A stretch of 64,000 nt of DNA from Rubrivivax sp. GTDB taxonomy: Bacteria > Pseudomonadota > Gammaproteobacteria > Burkholderiales > Burkholderiaceae_C. The stretch spans positions 310,001 to 374,000 of the forward strand of contig JADJYX010000041.1 of NCBI GenBank assembly GCA_016719535.1, read 5' to 3'. Under the pieces are notes generated by a model. That model worked only from the letters and a program-made list of their open reading frames with translations, did no database searches and was not told where the DNA came from. The translations under genes were made by a program, and so were the position numbers. Each line of letters starts with the position of its first letter. The first letter of the stretch is position 1. Positions 15,601 to 24,294 of this stretch are shown piece by piece.

Positions 15601-16906
15601 TCAGGCGCCGCCCGGGGCCAGCGGCTCCAGGCCGCACCAGCGCGCCATGTACAGCGCCAGCACCGCGGTGACCTGCTGCATCGAATCGATCGACACCCAC
15701 TCGTCGACGCCGTGGATGTTGGCGCCGCGCGGCCCGTAGCAGGTGGACGGGATCTGGCCGTAGAGGTGGAAGAAGCGCACGTCGGTGGTGGCGGTGGCGG
15801 CGCGCGTGGCCGCCGGGGCGGCCGGTGATGTCGTGGTGCGCCTGCATCAGCGCCTGCAGCGCCGGCTGCTGCAGGTCGACCACCAGGCCCTCGGCCTGGA
15901 AGCCGTGGTAGCTGAGCTCGACCTTCACGCTGGCCTGTGCCGGATGCGCGGCATGCGCCTCGCGGATCAGCGCTTCGACCTCGGCGCGCACCTGCGCCGG
16001 CGTCACGCCCGGGTAGAAACCCAGCCGCAGGTCGACGCGGCAATGGGTGGACACCGAGCTGCTCCACTCGCCGCCCTCGATGCGCCCGAGGTTGAAATTG
16101 ATCGGGTGGTCATGGTGGCAGTACATCGGGTGGCGGTGCTGCGGCTGGTTCCACTTCGCCTCCAGCTGGCGCAGCTCGGCCACCAGGTGCTGCGCGAATT
16201 CGATCGCGCCGATGCCGGTCTGCGCCACCGCGGCGTGCACCGGCACGCCGTAGACGTCGAGCGTCAGCCACATCACGCCCAGCTGCGCGCTCAGCAGCTC
16301 GTCGAAGGGCTCGGGGATGATGGCGGCGTCGGCCGTATGCCCCGCCAGCAGGCAGGCCAGGGCGCCGTTGCCGGTGCATTCCTCCTCGATCACGCTCTGC
16401 AGCGTGACGCGCGCCGCCGGCTGCCAGCCCAGGCGCTGCAGGGCCTGGAAGGCCATCGTGTAGGCCACGATGCCGGCCTTCATGTCGTTGGCGCCGCGGC
16501 CGTGCAGCCGGTCGCCGGCTATCCAGGGCTCGAAGGGCGGGCGCGTCCACAGCCGCTCGGCCCCCACCGGCACGACGTCGATGTGGCCGTTGAGGATCAG
16601 CGAGCGCCCGCGCACCTGGCGCGGCTCGTGCACGCCGATGACGTTGACACGCCCGTCGTAGGAGACGATGGACGGCGAATAGCCCGGGTGGCCCTGGAGC
16701 GCCGCCTCGTCGATGACGAGTTCGCTGACCGCCAGGCCCAGGCCCTCGAAGCGGCGCTTCATCAGCGCCTGCGCCGACTGCTCCTGCCCCAGCAGCGAGG
16801 GCTCGGCGACGAGCAGCTGCAGGAAGCGCACCGCTTCGTCGCGCTGGGCGGCCACGGCGGAAAGGATCTCGCCCTCGGTCAGCGGGCACAGGGTGGCGGT
16901 GTCCAT
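15601..16906 (-). pseudogene. M20 (ArgE/DapE-family) deacylase with a frameshift near the C-terminus
   Basis: Reading from the ATG at 16906 (AAAGG six bases upstream) gives an M20 metallopeptidase: SLILNGHIDVVPVG, LHGRGANDMKAGIVAYTMAF and LQSVIEEECTGNGA supply the metal ligands and catalytic glutamate, and HCRVDLRLGFYPGV belongs to the dimerisation domain. At about residue 365 (HHDITGRP) the frame fails. The correct C-terminus continues in another frame as ATTDVRFFHLYGQIPSTCYG, then ANIHGVDEWVSIDSMQQ, ending at 15601. The shift is explained by one extra base in GGGG at 15815-15818. With it removed the protein would be about 434 residues, normal for the family. Either a recent pseudogene or a consensus error. 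Confidence 0.8.
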
Positions 16907-16950
16907 CGGCATCCTTTGGCAGCAGGCCCCGGCCCGCGATCGCCTCGATG

Positions 16951-19713
16951 CTATCCGCGTCGAACCGCGGACCCGGTTGCCGGGCCGGGCCGGCGCCGGC
17001 GGCGCGCCCACAGCTTGCGCGCTTCCTCCACCCACAGCACCCCGCTGGCCGCCGCCAGCAGCGGCAGCAGGATGTCGACCGGCAGCGGCACGGTGTGGAA
17101 CATCGCATTGAGCAGCGGCAGGTAGAGCACGGCGAGCTGCAGCACCACGCTGGCGGCCAGCCCCAGCAGCAGCCAGCGGTTGCGCAGCAGGCCGCCGCGC
17201 AGCGCCGACATCGTGGCCGACTGGCAGTTGAGCAGGTTGAACCACTGGCACATGGCCAGCACGGTGAAGGTCTCGGTGCGCAACTGCTCCAGCGGCACGC
17301 CCTGGCCCGAGCGCCAGACAAACCAGCCGAAGGTGGCCGCCACCGCGGTGCCGGCCATCAGCAGCACGCGCTGCAGCATGCCGCGGTCGATCAGCGGGTC
17401 GGCGCGCGGCGTCGGCGGGCGGCGCATCTCGTCGCCGTCGGGCGGGTCGAGCACCAGATTGACCGTCAGCGTGCCCTCGGTGACGATGTTGATCCACAGG
17501 ATCTGCACCGCCGCCAGCGGCAGCGGCAGGCCCGCCAGCAGCGCCAGCAGCAGCACCAGCACCTCGTCGACCGAGGTCGCGAACAGGTACAGGATCACCT
17601 TCTTCAGGTTGCCGTAGACGACGCGGCCCTGCTCGATGGCGGCCACGATGGTGGCGAAGTTGTCGTCGCTGATGACGATGCGCGCCGCGCTCTTGGCCAC
17701 CTCGGTGCCGGTGATGCCCATGGCCACGCCGACATCGGCCTGCGCCAGCGCCGGCGCGTCGTTGACGCCGTCGCCCGTCATCGCCACCACCTCGCCGCGC
17801 GCCTGCAGCGCGCGCACGATGCGCAGCTTCTGCGCCGGCTGCACGCGCGAGAAGACGGCGATGGCCGGCAGCGCATCGTGCAGTTCCCGCTCACCCATGC
17901 GCTCGAGTTCGGTGCCGTCGACGGCGCGCCAGGCGCCGCCACCTTCTTTCGCAAGCTCGCCCTCGCCCGCGATGCCCAGCGCCCGCGCGATCGCCAGCCC
18001 GGTGAGCTTGTGGTCGCCGGTCAGCATCACCGTGCGCACGCCGGCGGCGCGGCAGGCAGCGATGGCCTGGCGCACCTCGTCGCGCGGCGGGTCGATCTGG
18101 CCCACCAGGCCCAGCAGCGCGGCGCGGCCGGCCAGGGCGTCGAAGCCGCCGTCCAGCGTTTCGTCGTCGATGCGCGCAAAGGCCAGCACGCGCAGCGCGC
18201 GCGTGGCCATGGCCTCGGCCACGTGGCGTGCGGCTGCCACGTGGTGCACCGGTGTAGGGCCGCTGCACAGGCGCAGCACGGCTTCGGGCGATCCCTTGAC
18301 AAAGACCGTGCGCGGCGCCTGCGGCAGCCGGTGGCGGGTGGCCATCAGCTGCACATCGGCGTCGAAAGGCAGCTCGGCCTCGCGCGGGGCGGCGGCGTCC
18401 AGCGCGGCCAGGTCGATGCCGGCCTTGGCTGCCAGCACGCGCAGCGCGGCCTCGGTCGGGTCGCCCTGCACGGCCCAGTCGCCGCCGTCGTCGATCGGCG
18501 GCTGCAGCAGCGCGTCGTTGCACAGCGCCGCGGCGTGCAGCAGCGGCTGCAGCGCGGGGTCGGCGGACGGCAGCGGCTGGCCGTCCTGGCTGAAGCTGCC
18601 GTGCAGCGCGTAGCCGCTGCCGCTGACCTCGACGTGGCGCCCCCGGCCCTGGTCGGTGGGCAGCCACAGCGCCACCGCCGTCATCTGGTTGCGCGTCAGC
18701 GTGCCGGTCTTGTCGCTGCAGATGACGGTGGTCGATCCCAGCGTCTCCACCGCCGACAGCCGCCGGATGATGGCGCCGCGCGCGGCCATGCGCTGCATGC
18801 CCACCGCCAGCGCGATCGTCATCGCCACCGGCAGCCCTTCGGGCACCATCGACACCATCTGGCTGATGGCCACCATCAGCACCTCGGCGAGCGGCAGCCG
18901 CCGCCACAGGCCGAGCAGCACGACGATCACGAAGAGGCCGATGCCGGCCGCCACCAGCCGCTGCCCGAAGCGGTGGATGCGCTGCTCCAGCGGCGTGCGC
19001 GGCTCGACGGCCGACTGCGTCAGGCCGGCGATGCGGCCCACCTCGGTGCGCGCGCCGGTGGCCACCACCACGGCCAGCGCGCGGCCGGTGGTGACATGGG
19101 TGCCGGCGTAGACCATGCAGCGACGGTCGGCCAGCGAGGTGGCCGGCGGCAGCGGCGCCAGCGCCTTGGCCACCGGCACCGATTCGCCGGTCAGCGCCGC
19201 CTCGGCCACGTGCAGCTGCGCGGCCTCGGCCAGGCGCGCGTCGGCGGCCACCTGGTCGCCGGCGGCCAGCAGCAGCAGGTCGCCGGGCACCAGTTCGCGC
19301 GCAGGCAGCACCTGCTCGCGGCCGTCGCGCCGCACGCGCACCTGCAGCGCGGCCAGCCGGCGCAGCGCGGCCATCGAGCGTTCGGCGCGGCCTTCCTGCA
19401 CCAGGCCGATGACGGCGTTGACCACCACCACCACCAGGATCACCGCGGCGTCACCCAGGTGGCCCAGCGCCACCGCCAGCACCGCGGCGACGACGAGGAT
19501 GGCCACCAGCGGGCTCTGGAAGTGCCGCGCCAGCCGCCGCCACCCGGGCGTGGGCGCCGGCTCGGGCAGCGCGTTGGGCCCATGTTCGGCCCGTCGCTGC
19601 TGCACGGTGGCGGCGTCGAGCCCGCGCGCGGCGTCGCTGCCCAGCTGGGCCAGTGCCTCGTCGGCCGCCAGCGTGTGCCAGTCGACGAGGCGACCGGCCG
19701 GGTTGTCGTTCAT
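16951..19713 (-). CDS. P2-type cation-translocating ATPase
   Basis: A 920-residue inner-membrane P-type ATPase. It has an N-terminal cation-ATPase domain (GLDAATVQQRRAEHGPNALP) and the actuator motif TGES in AALTGESVPV. M4 carries MVPEGLP, typical of P2 (SERCA/PMCA-like) pumps. The phosphorylation site is SDKTGTLTRNQ (Asp334), with the hinge GDGVNDAPAL and a C-terminal six-helix bundle. There are no heavy-metal-binding domains and no CPC motif, so it is a calcium-type or general cation pump, not a copper pump. The ATG at 19713 overlaps the stop of the upstream CoA-transferase gene by four bases, so the two were translationally coupled. Confidence 0.9.
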   Translation of the reverse strand: MNDNPAGRLVDWHTLAADEALAQLGSDAARGLDAATVQQRRAEHGPNALPEPAPTPGWRRLARHFQSPLVAILVVAAVLAVALGHLGDAAVILVVVVVNAVIGLVQEGRAERSMAALRRLAALQVRVRRDGREQVLPARELVPGDLLLLAAGDQVAADARLAEAAQLHVAEAALTGESVPVAKALAPLPPATSLADRRCMVYAGTHVTTGRALAVVVATGARTEVGRIAGLTQSAVEPRTPLEQRIHRFGQRLVAAGIGLFVIVVLLGLWRRLPLAEVLMVAISQMVSMVPEGLPVAMTIALAVGMQRMAARGAIIRRLSAVETLGSTTVICSDKTGTLTRNQMTAVALWLPTDQGRGRHVEVSGSGYALHGSFSQDGQPLPSADPALQPLLHAAALCNDALLQPPIDDGGDWAVQGDPTEAALRVLAAKAGIDLAALDAAAPREAELPFDADVQLMATRHRLPQAPRTVFVKGSPEAVLRLCSGPTPVHHVAAARHVAEAMATRALRVLAFARIDDETLDGGFDALAGRAALLGLVGQIDPPRDEVRQAIAACRAAGVRTVMLTGDHKLTGLAIARALGIAGEGELAKEGGGAWRAVDGTELERMGERELHDALPAIAVFSRVQPAQKLRIVRALQARGEVVAMTGDGVNDAPALAQADVGVAMGITGTEVAKSAARIVISDDNFATIVAAIEQGRVVYGNLKKVILYLFATSVDEVLVLLLALLAGLPLPLAAVQILWINIVTEGTLTVNLVLDPPDGDEMRRPPTPRADPLIDRGMLQRVLLMAGTAVAATFGWFVWRSGQGVPLEQLRTETFTVLAMCQWFNLLNCQSATMSALRGGLLRNRWLLLGLAASVVLQLAVLYLPLLNAMFHTVPLPVDILLPLLAAASGVLWVEEARKLWARRRRRPGPATGSAVRRG

Positions 19714-21632
19714 CCGGTGCCCCTCATCCGCGCCTTCAGGAAGCCGCTGGCACCGTAGCGCGTGACGCGCTCGTAGAAGCGCTGCTCCAGCCGCTGCACC
19801 ATGGCGCCATAGGCATCGCGCAGTTCGGGTCGGATGCTGAAGTGGTCGACATTGACGACCACGTGCACCCGGTGGCCGAGCGGCTGCAGGCGGGCGGTGA
19901 CGGTCTGCTCGATCTCGTCGATGTCGGCGGCGTCGTCGACACGCAGGCCCTCGAAGTCGATGAACAGCAGCCGGCCCTGCGGCCGGTAGCCGATGCGCTC
20001 GGCCAGCGGCACCGTCAGCAGCCGCTCGCGCAGGCCCAGCGGTGCGTCGGTGAAGAGGCGCGGGTCCATGGTCTGCAACCGCGGGCTGATGACGGGCCTG
20101 AAGTCCATCTGCGCCAGGATGTCGCGCTCGAGGTCGACGCCGGGCGCGATCTCGATCAGCTCCAGCCCCGCCCCGGCGAGCCGGAAGACCGCGCGCTCGG
20201 TCACGTAGAGCACACGCTGGCCCTTGGCGCGTGCCACCGTGCCGCTGAAGCTGCGCTGCTCGACCGCGCGCACGAATTTGCGCGTGTGGCCCTCGGTCTG
20301 GATGTGCAGCCGGCCATCGGCCACCTGCAGCTGCAGGTCGCCGGCGGTGAAGGTGCCGACGAAGACCACCGCCTGGGCCGCCTGGCTGATGTTGATGAAG
20401 CCGCCGGCGCCCGCCAGCCGCGGGCCGAAGCGGCTGACGTTGAGGTGCCCTTCGGCATCGGCCTGCGCCAGCCCCAGCACCGCCAGGTCGAGCCCGCCGC
20501 CGTCGTAGAAGTCGAACTGGCTGGGCTGGTCGATGATGGCCTGCGCATTGACCGCGGCGCCGAAATTGAGGCCGCTGGCCGGGATGCCGCCGATCACGCC
20601 CGGCTCGGCGGTCAGCGTCACCAGGTCGATGATGCCTCTCCTCGGCGGCGACCTCGGCCACGCCCTCGGGCATGCCGATGCCGAGGTTGACGACGGCGTT
20701 GCGGCGCAATTCGAGCGCGGCGCGGCGCGCGATCACCTTGCGTGCCGACAGCGGCATCGGTGCCAGCGTGTGCACCGGCACGCGGATCTCGCCGGCATAG
20801 GCCGCGCTGTAGGGCGTGGCGAAGGTCTGCGGGTGGTGCTCGGGCCGTTCGGCCACCACCACGCAGCTGACCAGCACGCCGGGGATCTTGACCTGCCGCG
20901 GATTCAGGCTGCCGCGCTCGGCGATGCGCTCGACCTGCGCGATGACGATGCCGCCGCTGTTGTGCGCCGCCATCGCGATCGCCAGCGCCTCCAGCGTCAG
21001 CGCCTCGCGCTCCATCGTCAGGTTGCCGTCGGGGTCGGCGGTGGTGGCGCGGATGATGCCGACGTGGATCGGGAAGGCCTTGTAGAAGAGGTAGTCCTCG
21101 CCGTCGATGGGCAGCAGGCGCACCAGGTCCTCGGTGGTGCGCGCGTTGATCCTGCCGCCGCCCAGTCGCGGGTCGACGAAGGTGCCCAGGCCCACGCGCG
21201 TGAGCGTGCCCGGCTTGCCGGCGGCGATGTCGCGGAACAGGTGCGAGATCACGCCCTGCGGCAGGTTCCAGGCCTCGATCTGGTTGCCCACCGCCAGCGC
21301 CTGCAGCTTCGGAACCAGCCCCAGTGGCCACCGATGACGCGCCGCACCAGCCCGACATGGCCCCAGTGGTTGAGCCCGCGCTCGTGGCCGTCGCCCTGGC
21401 CGGCGGCATAGACCAGCGTCAGGTCGCGCGGTGAGCCGTGGCCGCCCTCGGCCTGCGACGCCAGGAAGCGCTGCTCCAGTGCCACTGCGATGCCTTCGGC
21501 AAAGCCGATGCCGACGAAGCCGCCGGTGGCCACGGTGTCACCGTCGTGGATCAGGCGCACCGCCTCGGCGGCGCTGGTGATCTTGTCGCGGCGCGTGCCG
21601 GTGTCGGTGCCGTGCTGGGGGTCGAGGTGCAT
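19710..21632 (-). pseudogene. Acyl-CoA:acetate/3-ketoacid CoA-transferase carrying two compensating frameshifts
   Basis: A fused alpha-beta CoA-transferase of about 640 residues. The ATG at 21632 has GGAG eight bases upstream. The first frame gives AVRLIHDGDTVATGGFVGIG to VIGGHWG. A base is missing in CCCC at 21319-21322, and the protein continues in the next frame as LPQGVISHLFRDIAAGKPGT through LGIGMPEGVAEVAAEE. An extra base at about 20637 then restores the first frame for TLTAEPGVIGGIPASGLNFG to the end. The catalytic glutamate motif of this family should lie near the second junction. As given, the product stops shortly after the first shift. Net frame is conserved, and the downstream P-type ATPase start still overlaps its stop. 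Confidence 0.8.
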
Positions 21633-21750
21633 GGGCGGATCTCCTGCACCGGGATCGTCGCATGGGAGGATGCCACTGCTCGGTTCGGGTGGCGGCTTGC
21701 GGCGCTTTGCCGTCTTTCGCTGGTGCGTCACTTCACCTCGGGCTCGACTG

Positions 21751-22265
21751 CTTATGCCCCCGGCGGGGGTTTCGGCCCCGCGGCCGACTCCCTTTCTTTG
21801 CTGGTGCAAAGAAAGGAAGCAAAGAAAGCACCTCGAATGCAACACCCCCGGCTCGTCGGCGGTGATCGATCGCCGCGCTGCGCTGCGCGCCGGCCGCTGT
21901 GGTGACTCGAGTTCTCGCAAAGGATTGCTCGACAGTCCACGACCTTTCACCGACACGGGAACGCGGCCCGCATCACGCTGGACCACCAGCGCATCGGCAT
22001 GCCAGGCGCGCCTGCGCATGCGGTGCGGCCGGTGGTCCAGCGTGACGCCGGGCGCGTTCCTGTGTCGGTGAAAGGTCGTGGACTGTCGAGCGAGGCTTCG
22101 CGAGAACTGTCACCACAGCCGGCCGGAGCGCAGCGCAGCGCGGCGATCGATCACCGCCGACGAGCCGGGGGTGTTGCATTCGAGGTGCTTTCTTTGCTTC
22201 CTTTCTTTGCACCCGCAAAGAAAGTAGGTCGGCCGCCGGGCCGAAACCCCGGCCGGGGGCATAAG
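21751..22265. repeat. 515-bp imperfect palindrome between genes
   Basis: The stretch 21633-22392 holds no gene. Within it, 21751-22265 reads almost the same on both strands: two arms of about 257 bases are centred on AGGCGCGCCT at 22004-22013. CTTATGCCCCCGGC at the left end matches the complement of the right end, and blocks around AAAGAAAGGAAGCAAAGAAA (21808-21827), the TCGAATGCAACACCCCCGGC block and the GACAGTCCACGACCTTTCAC block recur in inverted form with few differences. Both arms could encode similar short peptides that appear as spurious reading frames. I recall similar sequence blocks between genes of Burkholderiales genomes, so it is probably a dispersed palindromic element. Confidence 0.85.
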
Positions 22266-22293
22266 CAGGCAGAACCCAAGCTCCGGTCGAGCC

Positions 22294-22314
22294 AGCGACC
22301 AGCGACCAGCGACC
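22294..22314. repeat. Three tandem copies of a 7-bp unit
   Basis: AGCGACC occurs three times in a row with no interruption, just outside the right arm of the large palindrome and 80 bases before the end of the M81 peptidase gene. Function unknown. Confidence 0.7.
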
Positions 22315-22392
22315 GCACCACGCCGCAAGCCGCCACCGGACAGCTGACCTGCAGCACCTCGCCGGCAAAGGGCCGCGGCCAGGCGCCGTGCG

Positions 22393-23883
22393 CTACAGCG
22401 GGTCGAGCGGATAGATCGGCCGCCGCACGTGCCGGAAGGGCAGCGCGGCGTAGTCCGAGGTGCAGACCCCGGTGCCGGCGCATTCGACCACCGCGCCGGC
22501 CAGGCTGCGCAGGCCGGCGCGCCAGTGCACGCGGCTCTTCAGCATCAGGTAGCGCTTGGAGGCCGGGTCGATGCCCACCGCCTGGAAGGCGGCCAGGTCA
22601 TGCGGCTCGACATGCCGGCTGATGACCACGATCTCGACCTGGCCGGTATCCAGCACCGCGGTCGGGCCCATGTGGTTGACCTCGCCGCGCGCCATCGGGC
22701 CGCGGTTGCGGTAGCGGCCGTCGCAGATCAGGCGCACGCGTCCCTTCACGCTGCGCGGCTCGCGCTTCAGGCCGATGGCCGGCATGTCGAGCTTGCCGCC
22801 GAGCGACAGCCGCAACTCGGCACCGATGCCGGCATGCATCATCAGCTGCACCGCGCCGGGGTCGCAGATGGCGAAGGCGGCCACGTTGTCGAGCCCGGCG
22901 TCGAGGATGCCGCCCAGCACCGTCATCGTATCCATGGTGCCGCCGGAGGCGCAGTTGTCGCTGTGGTCCAGCAGCACCACCGGGCCGTCGCCTTCGCGCA
23001 GCCCGGCGCGCAGCACCTGCGCGCGCGCCAGCGAATCGGCCAGCGGCTCGGGCCGGTAGACGAACTGCTCGCGCGCGGCCCAGGCCATGTCCAGCAGCTC
23101 GTCGCACCAGCGGCGGGCGCGCTCGGGATCGCCGTCGGTCACCACCACCGCCGACAGGCCGGCCTGGCTGACGTCGGCGTTGGGAAAGCCGACGAAGACC
23201 GACGCGCACAGCGCGCCCTGCAGTTCCATCTCCTTGCAGCGGGCCTGCAGCTCGCGGTTGGGGCTGTCGTCGCTGCCCTGGCGCATCACGTGCGGCAGCA
23301 TCGGCCGGTTGCCCCAGGCCAGGGCCGGCTGGGCGCGGCCGGCCAGCATGGCGAAGACCACGCGGCCGGCGCGCAGGCCGGTCTCGAACATGTCGACATG
23401 CGGGTAGGTCTGGTAGCCGGCGATGACGGTGGCGCGGTCGGCCATGCCGGCGAAGAGGTTGGTGTGCATGTCGAGCGCGACACCGATCGGCACCCGCGGC
23501 GCGATGGCACGCAGCCGGCGCAGCAGTTCGCCCTCGCCGTCCTCGTGGCTGGCGGTGACCATGGCGCCGTGCAGGTCCAGCAGCACGGCGTCGCAGCCAT
23601 CGGCCACCGCGGCGCAGATGCGGCCGACGATATATTCGAACGCGTTGTCCTCGACCGGGCCGCTGGGCCAGGCATTGGCGGCCACCGGCAGCACGATCTC
23701 GGCGCCGGCCTCCTCGGCCAGTTCGATGAAGGCGGCGATGGCCGAACCGGTGCCCTTGTAGGCCTGGTAGGCGTCACCCCCCTCCAGCGGCAGTTCGCCG
23801 TCGCCGCCGAAGCGGGCCAGCGGGGTGGGCACGGGCGAAAAGGTATTCGTCTCGTGCTTCATCTGGGCGATGACGACTCTCAT
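22393..23883 (-). CDS. M81-family (MlrC-like) metallopeptidase
   Basis: A 496-residue protein of the MlrC family (DUF1485 plus MlrC C-terminal domain). It begins MRVVIAQMKHETNTFSPVPT, the family signature with a metal-ligand histidine. It continues with LLDLHGAMVTASHEDGEGE, GVALDMHTNLFAGM, YPHVDMFETG and, in the C-terminal half, VLLDHSDNCASGGTMDTM. MlrC of sphingomonads degrades the linear product of microcystin, but most relatives in proteobacteria have unknown substrates, possibly small peptides or cyclic amides. The ATG at 23883 coincides with the family N-terminus. The gene stands alone on the minus strand; copZ starts 289 bases upstream. Confidence 0.88.
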   Translation of the reverse strand: MRVVIAQMKHETNTFSPVPTPLARFGGDGELPLEGGDAYQAYKGTGSAIAAFIELAEEAGAEIVLPVAANAWPSGPVEDNAFEYIVGRICAAVADGCDAVLLDLHGAMVTASHEDGEGELLRRLRAIAPRVPIGVALDMHTNLFAGMADRATVIAGYQTYPHVDMFETGLRAGRVVFAMLAGRAQPALAWGNRPMLPHVMRQGSDDSPNRELQARCKEMELQGALCASVFVGFPNADVSQAGLSAVVVTDGDPERARRWCDELLDMAWAAREQFVYRPEPLADSLARAQVLRAGLREGDGPVVLLDHSDNCASGGTMDTMTVLGGILDAGLDNVAAFAICDPGAVQLMMHAGIGAELRLSLGGKLDMPAIGLKREPRSVKGRVRLICDGRYRNRGPMARGEVNHMGPTAVLDTGQVEIVVISRHVEPHDLAAFQAVGIDPASKRYLMLKSRVHWRAGLRSLAGAVVECAGTGVCTSDYAALPFRHVRRPIYPLDPL

Positions 23884-23974
23884 GCGGACTCCGACAACAA
23901 CGGCATGGCGACTATCGTCGCCCACGTCGGGCCGGCGCGCACCTGACAGTTCTCCCAGGGTGGGCGCCTGGCGC

Positions 23975-24172
23975 TCAACCGGCTGCAGGCGCGTAGCCGG
24001 CCTCGACCAGGGCGGCGACGACCTGATCGCGCGCTGCCTGCGTGGCCACGCGCACATGTTTGGTGCCCAGGTCGACGTCGACCTGGGCCGCGGGGTCGAC
24101 CTCGTGCACGGCCTCGGTGACGGCGCGCACGCAATGGCCGCAGGACAGGTTGGCGATGTCGAATTCGAGCAT
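23975..24172 (-). CDS. copZ: Copper chaperone with heavy-metal-associated domain
   Basis: A 65-residue ferredoxin-like HMA domain with the metal motif SCGHC (residues 10-14 in ANLSCGHCVRAV). It is the right size for CopZ-type copper(I) chaperones that hand copper to CopA in the cytoplasm. AGAGG lies eight bases upstream of the ATG. It is divergent from copA (122 bases between starts). A CueR-type promoter with a 19-bp spacer and a palindrome CCTTGCC-N5-GGCAAGG sits 39-57 bases upstream of its start codon, so expression should rise with copper. Confidence 0.9.
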   Translation of the reverse strand: MLEFDIANLSCGHCVRAVTEAVHEVDPAAQVDVDLGTKHVRVATQAARDQVVAALVEAGYAPAAG

Positions 24173-24202
24173 GAGAGAACCTCTTCAGACAGTCGGGCCC
24201 GC

Positions 24203-24233
24203 ATCATGATCCTTGCCATGGGGGCAAGGTCAA
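24203..24233 (-). promoter_or_regulatory. CueR-type promoter of copZ
   Basis: On the minus strand, TTGACC (24233-24228) and CATGAT (24208-24203) are separated by 19 bases, the elongated spacing of MerR-family promoters. The spacer holds CCTTGCC-ATGGG-GGCAAGG (24211-24229), a 7-bp inverted repeat matching known CueR operators. The predicted start site near 24196 gives a leader of about 25 bases. Confidence 0.75.
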
Positions 24234-24257
24234 GTCCCGCTCCCGGCGCGAAAGGGC

Positions 24258-24288
24258 TTGACCTTGCCACCATGTGAGGGATGATGCT
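24258..24288 (+). promoter_or_regulatory. CueR-type promoter of copA
   Basis: TTGACC at 24258-24263 and GATGCT at 24283-24288 are 19 bases apart. The spacer begins TTGCCACC and ends GAGGGAT, an imperfect version of the copZ operator. The copA ATG is at 24295, six bases after the -10 element, so the transcript should start at or next to the start codon. Confidence 0.65.
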
Positions 24289-24294
24289 GCGGGC

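Noticed and set aside
16948..19758. Very long plus-strand reading frame opposite the P-type ATPase gene
   Set aside because: It is the antisense shadow of a clearly conserved ATPase. High GC removes stop codons, and its product is a His/Arg/Gln-rich low-complexity chain.
19710..21632. Programmed ribosomal frameshifting in the CoA-transferase
   Set aside because: Two opposite shifts at sites without a slippery heptamer or conserved downstream structure are better explained by indels.
21751..22265. Short open frames in both palindrome arms considered as small genes
   Set aside because: They mirror each other, have no start or ribosome-site support, and are explained by the inverted repeat.
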